A stretch of DNA of 64,000 nt from Syntrophales bacterium (GCA_023229765.1 JALNYO010000001.1:323807-387806), one strand, 5' to 3'; positions 17,928-27,580 are shown, counted from the stretch's first letter. Translations and numbers: made by a program. Notes: generated by a model not told the origin, from the letters alone.

Positions 17928-18101
17928 GAGGTAATTGCAAAACTCCCCATTCTTGTCATTCCCGCAACGATTCTGAGCGGGAATCTGGTTCTAATTGCTT
18001 GAAAAACCATATTATGAACATTAAGCTTCGCTTTCCCGATAGAGACATTATGAACATTAAGCTTCGCTTTCGGGAATGACAAATGGTTTTGCAATTATCT
18101 C
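17928..18101 (-). mobile_element. MITE-like inverted-repeat element, copy 3
   Basis: 174 bp with terminal repeats GAGGTAATTGCAAAAC and GTTTTGCAATTATCTC, a second inner inverted pair (TTGTCATTCCCG and CGGGAATGACAA), and the 4-bp target duplication TATT (17924-17927 and 18102-18105). It diverges from copies 1 and 2 in its core and carries two 21-bp units. It inserted 4 bp past the lemA stop, between lemA and ppdK. Confidence 0.85.
18014..18070 (-). repeat. two 21-bp units inside MITE copy 3
   Basis: Identical reverse units at 18014-18034 and 18050-18070, separated by 15 bp. Confidence 0.85.
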
Positions 18102-18105
18102 TATT

Positions 18106-18684
18106 TTATTGAAATTTTACCTGCGGCGCGGCCTGGGCGGTTGCCGGCGCCTCAAAGAAGGCCGCCTTTGCGAAGCCGAACATCCCAGCCACCATATTGG
18201 CGGGGAAGCTGCGGATCAGCACGTTGTAGGTTTGCACCGCTTCGTTGTAACGCTTTCTCTCGACGGCGATCCGGTTTTCCGTTCCGGCCAGCTCATCCTG
18301 GAGCCGCAGAAAATTTACATTGGACTTTAAATCCGGGTACTTTTCGACAACGACCAAAAGCCTGCTCAAGGCGCCGGTAAGCTCGTTATTGGCAGTTATT
18401 TTATCGGGAACGTTTGACGCCCCGCCTACCCTGGCGCGCGCGTTGGTCACCTCGACGAGAACGTCCTTTTCCTGTTTCGCATAGCCCTTTACCGTTTCCA
18501 CCAGATTCGGGATCAGGTCGTATCGGCGCTGGAGCTGATTTTCCACCTGTGCCCAAGACGCCTTGACCCCCTCGTCGAGGGTGACGAACTGGTTATACGT
18601 GCCCTTGAAAAAGGAGTAAAAGGCGCCAGCCAGCAACACGATCACAATGACAGCGATCAAAAATATTTTCTTTCCACTTGTCAT
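18106..18684 (-). CDS. lemA: LemA family membrane-anchored protein
   Basis: 192 aa from the ATG at 18684, which has AGGAGG about 5 nt upstream; a longer open frame reaches 18903 but only by reading through heptamer repeats. One N-terminal membrane helix (KIFLIAVIVIVLLAGAFYSFF) is followed by the helical LemA domain with the signatures QVENQLQRRYDLIPNLVETVKGYA and RYNEAVQTYNVLIRSFP. The rest of the domain is expected outside the cytoplasmic membrane. The molecular role of LemA is poorly known, but it is typically encoded beside TPM-domain proteins, as here. Confidence 0.92.
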   Translation of the reverse strand: MTSGKKIFLIAVIVIVLLAGAFYSFFKGTYNQFVTLDEGVKASWAQVENQLQRRYDLIPNLVETVKGYAKQEKDVLVEVTNARARVGGASNVPDKITANNELTGALSRLLVVVEKYPDLKSNVNFLRLQDELAGTENRIAVERKRYNEAVQTYNVLIRSFPANMVAGMFGFAKAAFFEAPATAQAAPQVKFQ

Positions 18685-18725
18685 AACATCCTCCTGTAAA
18701 TGTTGTAAAACCAATAAATGTAACC

Positions 18726-18900
<175 letters not shown>

Positions 18901-18912
18901 CATGTCCTTCCA

Positions 18913-19644
18913 TTACATCTCCAGCCGGTCGATCTGTTTGCAGAGGCGGCCGACGGACAGCAAATAGTTTTGGAAGAGCGTTTTTATTTCCGCTGCGGAA
19001 AAATGATCGGCCCCCCTACGGACATCCTCGCAATTCAGAAAGACGTGAGCATTGAAACCGAAGGTATCCCCTGCGGCAGTTATAATATCTCGTTTATTGT
19101 TGGGAATTTCTATACCTTTCATATAGAGAAGGGCGCTGAAGAGGGAGATGAAGGAGGTCAGCGAAAGGCCGATCAGCTCCCTGATTTTTTTAGGCTTTCC
19201 TTCCGTCGCCAGCCAGCCTGTCCTCAAATGCAGCAGTTTTCCCCGGAGTTCCCGCTCGATCTGGAGACGGACGTATTTATTGTCGAAGGAGAGAGGCGCC
19301 AGCATGTCTTCGCCGTAAACGAGCTTGTACCGGTGTTTGATGTTCAAGAATTCCACCGGGTACGAGTCCAGGGAGCCGGATATGTAAGAAGGGGTGAAGA
19401 AGAGGGGCAGCGCCACGGCGCCTTTGCGCCACCTCTTGATCATTTCCATCGCTTTTTCCAGTGATTCGATCCCCCCATCGGTCAGGGTTATCATGAAATT
19501 GAGGTCCGATTTGCCGGGCAGGTAATCAGCCCCGGCGCCGCTGCCGTAAAGAATAATTGATAGCAGTTCATCGCCAAAAACCGCCTGGCAGTCAGCGATG
19601 ATAACAGGGAAAATATCTTCAGGCTTTTTGGGTATTTTGGACAT
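18913..19644 (-). CDS. nucleotidyltransferase-fold protein
   Basis: 243 aa starting at the ATG at 19644 behind AGGGGGTGG. The N-terminal segment ILYGSGAGADYLPGKSDLNFMI matches the minimal nucleotidyltransferase signature G-S-x(n)-D-x-N, but the usual second Asp is Asn. A long helical C-terminal region follows (from about residue 125), which may bind a nucleotide or RNA as in KNTase-like proteins. It lies between a TPM-domain gene 15 nt upstream and lemA downstream. The substrate is unknown, and the Asp to Asn change may mean a non-catalytic member. Confidence 0.7.
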   Translation of the reverse strand: MSKIPKKPEDIFPVIIADCQAVFGDELLSIILYGSGAGADYLPGKSDLNFMITLTDGGIESLEKAMEMIKRWRKGAVALPLFFTPSYISGSLDSYPVEFLNIKHRYKLVYGEDMLAPLSFDNKYVRLQIERELRGKLLHLRTGWLATEGKPKKIRELIGLSLTSFISLFSALLYMKGIEIPNNKRDIITAAGDTFGFNAHVFLNCEDVRRGADHFSAAEIKTLFQNYLLSVGRLCKQIDRLEM

Positions 19645-19659
19645 GCGCCACCCCCTTGT

Positions 19660-20442
19660 TCAGAATCCGCGGCTCGAGCCGCCCCCGCCGCTCATACCGC
19701 CGCCAAACCCGCCGAAGCCGCCGCCGAAACCGTCGTCGCCGCCGCGCCTTCCCCCGCCGCCGCTGTTCATCAGCAACAGCAGAATCCAGGGCAGCATGGC
19801 CCGGCCCTGTTTTGTCCCGAGGAGAAATCCCGCGGCGACAATCAGCAATAATAATTGGAAAATGCTTATTTTTCTTTGCGGTTTTACCTGTTTTTGAGGC
19901 GGGCTGTTCACGCCTTCGGCGCCGATGGTTACGCCGGCGTCTTTGGCGACGATCTTGGCAATAACCGATAATGTTTCATAAAGGCCCTTGCCGTAATCGC
20001 CGGCGCGAAAATTGGGAACGGCGTGCTGATCGAGAATTTCGCCGGTCAGGCCGTCGGGCAGAATGCCCTCTACCCCGTAACCTGTTTCGATGCGAACCCG
20101 CCGCTCCTTGACGGTCAGAAGGATCAGCGCCCCCTTGTCCTCGCCTTTTTTCCCGATTCCCCACGCCTGGTAAAGGCGGTTGGCATAGTCGTTCAGGTCG
20201 CCCTCCCCGATCGTGGGTATGGTGGCGACAACCAGCGCCGTCCCCGTGCTTTGAAAAATTTCCCGGGCGATATTTTCCATTGGGGCTTTATAGACGTCCG
20301 GAATTACGCCGGCGAAGTCGTTGATCGCCCCCGCTGGTTTCGGAAAAGCGGCATCGGCTGCCGAAGCCACTGACGCGAAAGTCATGAATGCCAGGGCAAA
20401 CAGCAGGGAGACGATTATTTTGAAAGAGGATTTGTTTTTCAT
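19660..20442 (-). CDS. TPM-domain (YgcG/Psb32-like) exported membrane protein
   Basis: 260 aa. A signal peptide ends near ASVASAADA. The TPM domain (about 38-180) shows INDFAGVIP, STGTALVVATIPTIG and VRIETGYGVEGILPDG. A membrane helix (ISIFQLLLLIVAAGFLLG) and a second hydrophobic stretch precede a glycine-rich tail (GGGGRRGGDDGFGGGFGG). This is the usual layout of LemA-associated TPM proteins of unknown function. The Gly-rich tail is normal for the family rather than a repeat artefact. Confidence 0.9.
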   Translation of the reverse strand: MKNKSSFKIIVSLLFALAFMTFASVASAADAAFPKPAGAINDFAGVIPDVYKAPMENIAREIFQSTGTALVVATIPTIGEGDLNDYANRLYQAWGIGKKGEDKGALILLTVKERRVRIETGYGVEGILPDGLTGEILDQHAVPNFRAGDYGKGLYETLSVIAKIVAKDAGVTIGAEGVNSPPQKQVKPQRKISIFQLLLLIVAAGFLLGTKQGRAMLPWILLLLMNSGGGGRRGGDDGFGGGFGGFGGGMSGGGGSSRGF

Positions 20443-20480
20443 CCGCGTATCATAACCATAAGAGAGTAAAATAGCAATAG

Positions 20481-20771
20481 CTACAGACTCTCATCCAGCG
20501 GCATTATGAAAAGGCGGACACCGGCATGGGGACTTTCGCTCTCCAACTCGCGGATATATTTCCGGATATGCGGGAGTTCCTCATCAGGAAGGGTGAAAAA
20601 GAGGACATTATTTTTACCGGGCCAGATGTGTGTGCCCAGCTTCGGTTCGGTTTGGGTTCCCTCGCCGCGGGCCTCGACCATCTTGGTGTAACCGTTGATT
20701 CCCGCTTCCTTGACAGCCGCAATTACCAACTCATCGGCTGCCTCTGTATAGACAAGCATGCACATCTTCAT
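20481..20771 (-). CDS. PII-like small protein beside an RND pump
   Basis: 96 aa. The pattern MKMCMLVYTEAADELVIAAVKEAGINGYTK ... LGTHIWPGKNNVLFFTLPDEE resembles the PG0823-type PII-like family (ferredoxin-like fold, trimeric signalling proteins). The uridylylated T-loop tyrosine of true GlnB/GlnK is not evident. It is the last gene of an RND efflux operon, 27 nt after the pump gene. PII-like proteins are known to co-occur with transporters, including RND and metal efflux systems, so it may sense a ligand and adjust the pump. That role is inferred. Confidence 0.7.
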   Translation of the reverse strand: MKMCMLVYTEAADELVIAAVKEAGINGYTKMVEARGEGTQTEPKLGTHIWPGKNNVLFFTLPDEELPHIRKYIRELESESPHAGVRLFIMPLDESL

Positions 20772-20797
20772 GGCTTTTCACCTTCCTGCGTCATTTT

Positions 20798-23700
20798 TTA
20801 GATGGCGTCCTTTTTTACCAGGCCGCTTTTCACTTTCCTGTTCCGCGTGAAGAAATTCTGGAAGTCGTCAAACAGGTCGTAGGCGGCGGGAACCACGACC
20901 AGCGTCAGAAAGAGGGATGTTAGCAGGCCGCCGATCACCGCGATCCCCATCGGCGCCCTTGTCTCGGCTCCTTCCCCCACCCCGAAGGCAACCGGAATCA
21001 TCCCGAAAACCATCGCAAAGGTCGTCATCAGAATCGGCCTCAGCCGGACCGGGCCGGCATGGAGGATTGCCTCGCGTTTGGAATAGCCGCGTTCCCGCAA
21101 AATGTTTGCGTAATCGACAAGGAGGATCGCGTTTTTCTTGACGAGCCCCATTAACAGAATCAGGCCGATGAAACTGAAAATGCTCAGGGTCTGCCCGGTT
21201 AGCAGCAGCGCGCCGAAGGCCCCGATAAAGGAAAGGGGCATCGCCAGAAGCACCGTGAACGGGTGGACAAAGCTTTCGAACTGGGCGGCCAGCACCATGT
21301 AGGCCATGCCCACCCCAAGCATGATCGCGAACATTAGAAAGCCGAACGATTCCGTCATTGTATCTGCTTGCCCGCTGTATTTGGGGATGTAATCGGGGGG
21401 CAGGATGCCCGCGGCGATTTCGTTCAAATCGGTCATGGCCGCGCCCAGCGGCTTGTCTTCCAGACTGGCGAAGAGGGTGATTGCCCTCTGCCGGTCAACC
21501 CGGTTGATGACGCTGGGCCCGCCTCCCTCGTGAATCCAGATCAGGTTGCGCAACTCAACGAGGTTCCCGCTCTTTGAGCGCACGTAAAGCAGACCGAGAT
21601 CGTCGGGATTGCTCCTATCTTCGGGATTAAGGCGGATGCGCAGGTCGTAGCGCTTGCCCCGGCTGTCGTCCTTGAACTTGGTAACCTCCGCCTCGCCGCT
21701 GACGAGCAGGTTGATCGCTTCGGCAATAGTCGCCACGTCAACGCCGAGATCGGCCGCCTTGTCGCGGTCGATCGTCACCTTCAGCTCCGGTTTTCCCATT
21801 TCGAGCGAGGTGTCGATATCGACGAATCCCTGTTTTTTTGCCAATGTCGAGGAAATCTGCCGGGTATAATCCCGGAGCGCCTCGATATCGTTTCCCCGAA
21901 TGCTGTACTGGATCGGCACCTGCCGCTGCCCGCCGCCGATCATCGAAAAATCCTCTGCCGAGGCTTTAAGACCAGGAAATTCGTGTAATCTTTGACGAAT
22001 TTCCTTTTTCAGATCCATTTGGGTTTTGGCGCGCTCGCTTTTCGGCTTCAGCGAGACCATCATAATCGCCCGATACACCGTTCCCCCGATTCCCTGAACG
22101 TAATAAACCGCCCGAACCTCCGGCATTCCCCGGACGATCTGCTCCGCCGGCTGGAAGAGTTCATCCGCCTTGGCGACCGAGTAGTCGATTGGCGCCTCGA
22201 GACGGACGAGGAACTGCCCCTGATCTTCAGGCGGGGTGAGTTCCTTGCCGAGAAAGCGGGTCATGTAGATGCTGCCGATAAAAAGAACAAGCGCTCCGAT
22301 CAGCATGAGCCCTCGATGATTCAGCGAAAAGCGCAGAACATGGCGGTAGCCGTTTTCTACTTTCTTATAGCCATTTTCGAAGAGCGCTGAAAAGCGGCTG
22401 GTTATGCCGGGGCGGGAAGAAGCAGCGGCGCCTTTATGAAGATCAACGCGTTTGAGAAAAATAGAGGCGAGCATCGGCGTCAGCGTAAAGGAAACCAGAA
22501 GCGAGATGAGCACCGAAAAGACGACCGTTAGGGCGAACTGGATGAAAAAGCGGCCGATCATTCCCTTCATGAACGCGACGGGCAAAAAGATCGCGACAAT
22601 CGCGAAGGTGGTCGCCATGACGGCCAGACCGATCTCCGAGGTTGCAAATGTTGCCGCCTCGCGCGGGGCCATTCCCTCTTCGACATGCCGGTAGATGTTT
22701 TCGATGACGATGATCGCGTCGTCGATTAGCAGGCCGACGGAGAGGGTGAGGGCAAGCATCGTCATGTTATTGAAGGTGAAATCGAAGGCGCGCAAAAGCG
22801 CAAATGTGGAGATGATCGAGATCGGGAGCGCCACGGCGCTGATCAGCGTCGTCCGGACGTTGCGCAGAAAGATGAAGACGGCGAGGATGGCAAACAGGCT
22901 TCCCAGAATAAGGTGTTTTTTCACCTCGTCGATCGAGCGGCGGATGAAGTTGGACTGGTCGATCGCGATGTTGAGGGTCATCCCCGGCGGCAGCGTGGCG
23001 CGGATATTATCAATTTCCTTCCTGACCGCGTTGACGACGGCGACGGTGTTCGTCCCCGACTGTTTCTGAATCCCCATTGCCACCGCCGGCACGCCGTTGA
23101 AGCGGACGATGGAGCGTTGTTCCTCCATCCCGTCTTCCGCCCGGCCGACGTCGCGCAGGCGGATCGGGGCGCCCTTGTCATAGGCAACGACCAGATCGTT
23201 GAAAGCGGCGACGTTGGGAAATTCCCCTTTGATTTTGACCGTGTACTCCTTCGTCAGGCTCTCGATCCGGCCGGCCGGCAGTTCGATGTTCTGTCGCTGG
23301 AGGGCGGAAGCTATATCGCCGGCTGTCAGTCCGTAGGCCTTGAGCCTTTTCGCGTCGAGCCAGACCCGCACCTGCCGGAGCCGCAATCCCCAGAGCTGGA
23401 TGTCGCCGACGCCGTTTATCCGCTGGAGTTTTTCCTTGAGCACCTCATCGACGTAAGTGGATATATCTCTGACCGATTTCTGTCCGGCCAGATTCAGCCA
23501 CATTACCGCCGTTGCGTCGGGATCTACCTTCGCGATCCGCGGCTCTTCGATGTCTTCAGGGAGCTTGTTTCGGATCAGCGCCACCTTTTCCCGGACATCC
23601 TGCACGGCCAGATCAATGTCCCGCTCCAGGACGAACTCCACTGTGATGCGCGAGCCTCCTTCGGTGCTGCTCGACGTGATCGATTTTACCCCGTTGATCG

Positions 23701-23917
23701 TATTTACCGCTCCTTCGATCTTGTCGGTGATGTCAACGTCAATTACCTCGGGGCTTGCCCCATTGAGGTGGGTGGAAATAGTCACGATCGGGAAATCGAC
23801 CTTCGGAAAGAGATCGACGCCGATTTCCGGATAACTGACCACGCCCAAAACCACCAGGGCCATGATGAACATGGTGGCGAAAACCGGTCTCTTGACGGAG
23901 GTGTCAGCGAGCCACAT
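20798..23917 (-). CDS. RND efflux permease (AcrB/MdtB family)
   Basis: 1039 aa inner-membrane proton-driven exporter. The N-terminus MWLADTSVKRPVFATM and the regions FPKVDFPIVTIST, LTLSVGLLIDDAIIVIENIYRH, GMIGRFFIQFALTVVFSV and GLILLMGLVKKNAILLVDYAN are typical of the hydrophobe/amphiphile subfamily. The paired acidic residues of helix 4 (DDAI) needed for proton transfer are present. It starts at 23917, overlapping the adaptor gene by 14 nt. Drugs, solvents or fatty acids are possible substrates; sequence does not decide. Confidence 0.95.
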   Translation of the reverse strand: MWLADTSVKRPVFATMFIMALVVLGVVSYPEIGVDLFPKVDFPIVTISTHLNGASPEVIDVDITDKIEGAVNTINGVKSITSSSTEGGSRITVEFVLERDIDLAVQDVREKVALIRNKLPEDIEEPRIAKVDPDATAVMWLNLAGQKSVRDISTYVDEVLKEKLQRINGVGDIQLWGLRLRQVRVWLDAKRLKAYGLTAGDIASALQRQNIELPAGRIESLTKEYTVKIKGEFPNVAAFNDLVVAYDKGAPIRLRDVGRAEDGMEEQRSIVRFNGVPAVAMGIQKQSGTNTVAVVNAVRKEIDNIRATLPPGMTLNIAIDQSNFIRRSIDEVKKHLILGSLFAILAVFIFLRNVRTTLISAVALPISIISTFALLRAFDFTFNNMTMLALTLSVGLLIDDAIIVIENIYRHVEEGMAPREAATFATSEIGLAVMATTFAIVAIFLPVAFMKGMIGRFFIQFALTVVFSVLISLLVSFTLTPMLASIFLKRVDLHKGAAASSRPGITSRFSALFENGYKKVENGYRHVLRFSLNHRGLMLIGALVLFIGSIYMTRFLGKELTPPEDQGQFLVRLEAPIDYSVAKADELFQPAEQIVRGMPEVRAVYYVQGIGGTVYRAIMMVSLKPKSERAKTQMDLKKEIRQRLHEFPGLKASAEDFSMIGGGQRQVPIQYSIRGNDIEALRDYTRQISSTLAKKQGFVDIDTSLEMGKPELKVTIDRDKAADLGVDVATIAEAINLLVSGEAEVTKFKDDSRGKRYDLRIRLNPEDRSNPDDLGLLYVRSKSGNLVELRNLIWIHEGGGPSVINRVDRQRAITLFASLEDKPLGAAMTDLNEIAAGILPPDYIPKYSGQADTMTESFGFLMFAIMLGVGMAYMVLAAQFESFVHPFTVLLAMPLSFIGAFGALLLTGQTLSIFSFIGLILLMGLVKKNAILLVDYANILRERGYSKREAILHAGPVRLRPILMTTFAMVFGMIPVAFGVGEGAETRAPMGIAVIGGLLTSLFLTLVVVPAAYDLFDDFQNFFTRNRKVKSGLVKKDAI

Positions 23918-25031
23918 GAACCAGCGCTCCTTCCATCAGATTGTTTTGTCCCACGGTCACAATGACTTCCTTGTCGTGCAGGCCTTCGACGATTTCCATG
24001 TATTCCCCGTATTTACTTCCTGTTATCACGTTTTTCTCCCGGGCCTTCTCTCCCTCGACGACAAAAAGTTTCGTTTTGGAGTTATCATAGAGGAGGGAGG
24101 TAACCGGCGCGACGACCCTCTCCCGCGCGGGGCCGGTATAGAGGGTTATCCGCGCGAAGAGGCCCGGTTTGAGACGTCCGTCGGCATTGGCGACGAGCGC
24201 CTCCACCTGGAGGGTGCGGGTGCGTTCATCGAGGGCCGGCAGGATGGCGGAAAGCCGGCCGCGAAATTTTTGATCAGGAAATGAATCAGTAATAAAGTCA
24301 ACCTCCTGTCCCAGTTTTAGACTTCCGACATCCTTTTCGGAGACGGAAAAGATCAGCTTCAGCAGATCGGTCCGGACGATTGACGCCAGAAAGGAGCCAT
24401 TGCGGACGTAATCGCCCGCCGTTGCCCTTTTTTCCTTAACGGTTCCCGCAAGCGGGGAAAAGATTCTGGTGCGGGCAAGCCGTTCTTTTGCCAGGTTTTG
24501 TCCGGAGTGGGCCCGGGCGACCTCCGCTTCGGCCAGCTTGACGCGCGCGGCAATATCGTCAAATTGCTGCTTAGTCAAAAGCTCCTCCCGGTAGAGGGCC
24601 TCCTTGCGCTCATACTCCTGCCTTGCGTTGGCAAGGCCCGTTTCACTCTGGGCAAGCTGGGCAGCCGCCTGTTCGAGCGCCAGCCGATAATCCGTGGGCC
24701 GGATCTCGGCGATTGCCTGACCCTTCTTGACGGCAGTGCCCTCATCAACGGAAATTGAATCGAGAATGCCGTCCAACTCGGAGCTGACAGTGACTTGATC
24801 GCGGGGTGCGAGCGAACCTATTGATTCCACAAACGGTCGGAGCGAGCGTGTTTCCGCTGCTTGCACCCGCACGTTTACCGCCGCCTGTTTGCGAACTTTT
24901 TCCGGCGGTTTAGTGCAGCCGATGAAGCCGATTATAATAAATACGATTAGAATCAAGATGGTCTGCCGATTGATGAACATATCTGGCGACAGAGATTCCT
25001 GTCGATCCGGGAACTGCCGGTTTTTACTCAT
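23904..25031 (-). CDS. RND periplasmic adaptor (membrane fusion) lipoprotein
   Basis: 375 aa from the ATG at 25031 with AGAAGGAG upstream. A hydrophobic segment ends in FIIIGFIGC, a lipoprotein-type site. Then come the barrel-sandwich halves (TVSSELDGILDSISVDEGTAVKKGQAI and SPLAGTVKEKRATAGDYVRNG) around a helical hairpin, and a beta-barrel domain. It links the RND pump to the TolC-like channel encoded upstream. The 17 residues before MFINRQ are unusually long for a signal peptide, so an internal start at 24980 is possible. Confidence 0.93.
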   Translation of the reverse strand: MSKNRQFPDRQESLSPDMFINRQTILILIVFIIIGFIGCTKPPEKVRKQAAVNVRVQAAETRSLRPFVESIGSLAPRDQVTVSSELDGILDSISVDEGTAVKKGQAIAEIRPTDYRLALEQAAAQLAQSETGLANARQEYERKEALYREELLTKQQFDDIAARVKLAEAEVARAHSGQNLAKERLARTRIFSPLAGTVKEKRATAGDYVRNGSFLASIVRTDLLKLIFSVSEKDVGSLKLGQEVDFITDSFPDQKFRGRLSAILPALDERTRTLQVEALVANADGRLKPGLFARITLYTGPARERVVAPVTSLLYDNSKTKLFVVEGEKAREKNVITGSKYGEYMEIVEGLHDKEVIVTVGQNNLMEGALVHVAR

Positions 25032-25131
25032 TTACCGCTCCTTCTAATGCTGATTTTTCCCTCTTATTTTCACGCGAAATGCATGCCGATAAATTGTTGA
25101 TTTATAAATGGTTCCCTTCCAGGCAACCTCG

Positions 25132-25173
25132 ACGGGCATTAAAATTCGTTTTTTGAACATTAAACTTCGTTTT
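25132..25173 (-). repeat. two degenerate 21-bp units
   Basis: One good unit at 25153-25173 (complement reads AAAACGAAGTTTAATG) and a diverged one directly after it on that strand, in the gap between the TolC-like gene and the adaptor gene. Confidence 0.7.
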
Positions 25174-25207
25174 CATCCTTCTTTGTGACGGCAAGCCGTC
25201 ATGAGGG
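25170..25207 (-). repeat. dispersed repeat with GACGGC..GCCGTC hairpin, copy B
   Basis: The complement reads CCCTCATGACGGCTTGCC, then GTCACAAAG and AGGATGAAAA, matching 9548-9583 with few changes. It runs directly into a 21-bp unit. Confidence 0.65.
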
Positions 25208-25209
25208 TT

Positions 25210-26538
25210 TCACTTTCCCGGCGCGGGGATGCCAATTGCTGCCAGGGCCCACGGCAGACCGGCGGCTTTTTTGAGACGCAACGACGCCAGTTGGAGACGG
25301 AAAGCTGCCGCTGCCGCCTTCCGTTCCGCTGAAACCAGTAGCGTATTGGCATCCATCACGTCAAGGCTGTTGGCCAGCCCGACTTCAAACTGTCGAAAAA
25401 CCGCATGATAATTTTCGCGGGCAAAAAGCAGTTGGTCTTCGAGAAAGCGCAGGATGCCCTGTTGCGTCGTCAGCTCCAGGTGGGCAGCCTTCACCTCAAT
25501 AGCAATCTCCTTTTTTACATCCTCTATTCGCAGATCTGCCTGGCGTTCGCGCACCCTCGCCTCGGAAACGTCTGCCTTCCTGAGGCCACCGTCGAAAAGC
25601 GGAAAATTCAGGGCGATTCCCCCATAAAAACTATCCCTGTTGAGGCTGCTGGTAGCCGGTTGCTGATCGGCGCCGGCGTACGCGCCGGTAACAGTCAGCG
25701 AAGGCAGAAACGCCCCTTGGGCAAAGCTGATCTGGCTGCTTGCCATCTTTTTTTGCATCTTGAGGCTTTTAATTTCCGCCCGACGAAAAAGAGCCTGTTT
25801 CTGGAGTTCGTCCAGTTCCGGGATCTCAACTTTTCGGGCAGGTTCCGGCTGGAGCGTGAAGGGGGGCTGAATTCCTACCTGGCTGGCCAGGACGGCGATC
25901 GCCAGCTCGAGGGTATTTTGAGCCTGGAGCTGATCGGATTTTGCCCCGGAAAGCTCGCTTTCGGCACGCAGCAGCGCCGTTTTGGTCACGTCGCCGATGC
26001 GTAGCCGTTTTTCGGCCGCATCCCGATAGCGGCTCAACCTCTCCAGATTCACAGCGGCGATCTCGAGATTGCGCCCGGCCAGCAGGACGTCGTAATAGGC
26101 CGCCGCGACATTGCCGAGCAGGTAATCATCGCGCAGCGCCTCGACATCATAACGGGTTTTGAGAAGCGATTGCCGGGAAATTTCGAGCGCCGTCAACTCG
26201 CGGCCGCTGAGCGAAAGGGTTTCGTCCATCCTGACGCCCCAAGTGGAGGCGCTCTCCGGCTGCAAGACGCTGCCGGCGCTTGTAAATTTACGTTCGGAAT
26301 ACCGTGTCATGCCGCCCGCCGCTGTAAGGCGCGGATAAAGGTAGGAACGGGCCTTTTCGGTTCCGATTTCTGCAAGCGCGATGTTCTGCTCGGCGAGTTT
26401 CAGCTTTTCCGAGGAGGCCAGGGCGATTCGGCAGAGATCCTCCAAGGTGTAAGAATCGGCAAAAAGAGGGGCGGGCGCAGCCGCCATAATCAACAGCAGG
26501 ATTCCTGCCTGCATAAATCTCATACTTTGCTTCATCAC
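25210..26538 (-). CDS. TolC-like outer-membrane efflux channel
   Basis: 442 aa with a signal peptide (MRFMQAGILLLIMAAAPAPLFA) and two OEP domains of long helices and strands. Conserved segments include SYLYPRLTAAGG, GAFLPSLTVTGAY and FRQFEVGLANSLDVMDANTLL. It is the first gene of the efflux operon (channel, adaptor, pump, PII-like). The 178-nt gap after it holds dispersed repeats. The start could be 26538 or the second ATG three bases on. Confidence 0.92.
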   Translation of the reverse strand: MMKQSMRFMQAGILLLIMAAAPAPLFADSYTLEDLCRIALASSEKLKLAEQNIALAEIGTEKARSYLYPRLTAAGGMTRYSERKFTSAGSVLQPESASTWGVRMDETLSLSGRELTALEISRQSLLKTRYDVEALRDDYLLGNVAAAYYDVLLAGRNLEIAAVNLERLSRYRDAAEKRLRIGDVTKTALLRAESELSGAKSDQLQAQNTLELAIAVLASQVGIQPPFTLQPEPARKVEIPELDELQKQALFRRAEIKSLKMQKKMASSQISFAQGAFLPSLTVTGAYAGADQQPATSSLNRDSFYGGIALNFPLFDGGLRKADVSEARVRERQADLRIEDVKKEIAIEVKAAHLELTTQQGILRFLEDQLLFARENYHAVFRQFEVGLANSLDVMDANTLLVSAERKAAAAAFRLQLASLRLKKAAGLPWALAAIGIPAPGK

Positions 26539-26739
26539 TGTTCCTTAATATGAAAATACCCCGTCCGCCATCTTTTCCTTAACGGGAGAGGGTTGTTCTG
26601 GGAGTGATTTTCATCCTTCGCAATGTCTGTCACGGGCATGATCTGAAAACTTAAAAACTGGCTACCCCATATTTTATGAGAGAATGGTATGAAGAGCGCC
26701 CACAATTGTCAAGGGGAATTTATTCTAAAATCATTTCTG

Positions 26740-26768
26740 TTGACACTTTTTCCTATTTAGGTTTAAAC
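26740..26768 (+). promoter_or_regulatory. possible sigma-70 promoter
   Basis: TTGACA at 26740-26745, 17 nt, then TTAAAC at 26763-26768, 57 nt upstream of the gene at 26825. The -35 is perfect; the -10 is poor. Confidence 0.4.
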
Positions 26769-26824
26769 AACTCCACACTCATCGGCAGTTTATCCGAAAA
26801 CCACAGAGCCTTTGGAATAATTGT

Positions 26825-27331
26825 ATGGGAAGGCAAATATTACATAAACAGACGTATTCCTCTCTGGCCATCTTTCTGGTTGCCATTGCGGTGTTTTTTA
26901 TAGCCTTTAGGGGCCCTCTTTATGCCGGATTCTGGGATAAGATCAATGAAAATCTGCTGCTGATGCGCTTGGTCGGGATCGGGCAGTTCATTGGCTATCA
27001 GCGAAACGTTGATACTAAAGACCCGCTTTTCCCGATTGAGGTTGTCAGCGACGGTTTCAAAATGATCCGTGTTTACCAGGATCTTAGGGGCGCCTATCTG
27101 GTTGAGTGGAGTTGGCGGGTGCTTTTGAAAAACAAGTCATCCCGCGCGCTGGGAATCACCTTAGAGTACAAACTGCAAGATGAAGATGACTTTCTGGTGG
27201 CCGCAAGCAAGGAATCTTTGCCGAAAATTGAGGCAGGGGGGACGGTTGCCCTCGAAAAAACCGACTATCTCCTCTATGATACAGCCAAAAGGGTTGTGAA
27301 CAGCAACTGGTACGTCCATCTTCAAAACTGA
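26825..27331 (+). CDS. hypothetical membrane-anchored protein
   Basis: 168 aa with one N-terminal hydrophobic helix (SLAIFLVAIAVFFIAFRGPLYAGF) and a soluble remainder of mostly beta pattern (VEWSWRVLLKNKSSRALGITLEYKLQDEDDFLVA). The second half resembles small beta-sandwich domains that secreted proteins use for protein contacts, but no family is recognised. The start lacks a clear ribosome site. It stands alone between the efflux operon and an ABC importer, with its own possible promoter. Confidence 0.6.
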   Translation: MGRQILHKQTYSSLAIFLVAIAVFFIAFRGPLYAGFWDKINENLLLMRLVGIGQFIGYQRNVDTKDPLFPIEVVSDGFKMIRVYQDLRGAYLVEWSWRVLLKNKSSRALGITLEYKLQDEDDFLVAASKESLPKIEAGGTVALEKTDYLLYDTAKRVVNSNWYVHLQN

Positions 27332-27374
27332 GGGGCGGAGGTTTTTCGCTGGATAATTCATCTTTTTCTTAATC

Positions 27375-27403
27375 TTGACAGCCGCAACGATTTTGTTTAA
27401 GCT
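27375..27403 (+). promoter_or_regulatory. sigma-70-type promoter for the ABC importer
   Basis: TTGACA at 27375-27380, 17-nt spacer, TAAGCT at 27398-27403. It would give a leader of about 170 nt before the binding-protein gene. Confidence 0.5.
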
Positions 27404-27580
27404 CTCGGCCCAATGTGCAACCGGTTATTATCAGAAGATGAGCCGGGCGCCGGAAAAGGGGATGGGGGAACTCTAAAAGCTGTACTGCTTTGCCATTGCC
27501 CCTGCGAATGAATGACCACGCGGACGGAGGGTTAGACAAATTCAAGGTTTTATAATTAAATTTTGAGGGGAATGGAGTTT

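Noticed and set aside
22913..23965. Open frame of 350 codons on the plus strand
   Set aside because: Shadow of the RND permease gene; no motifs.
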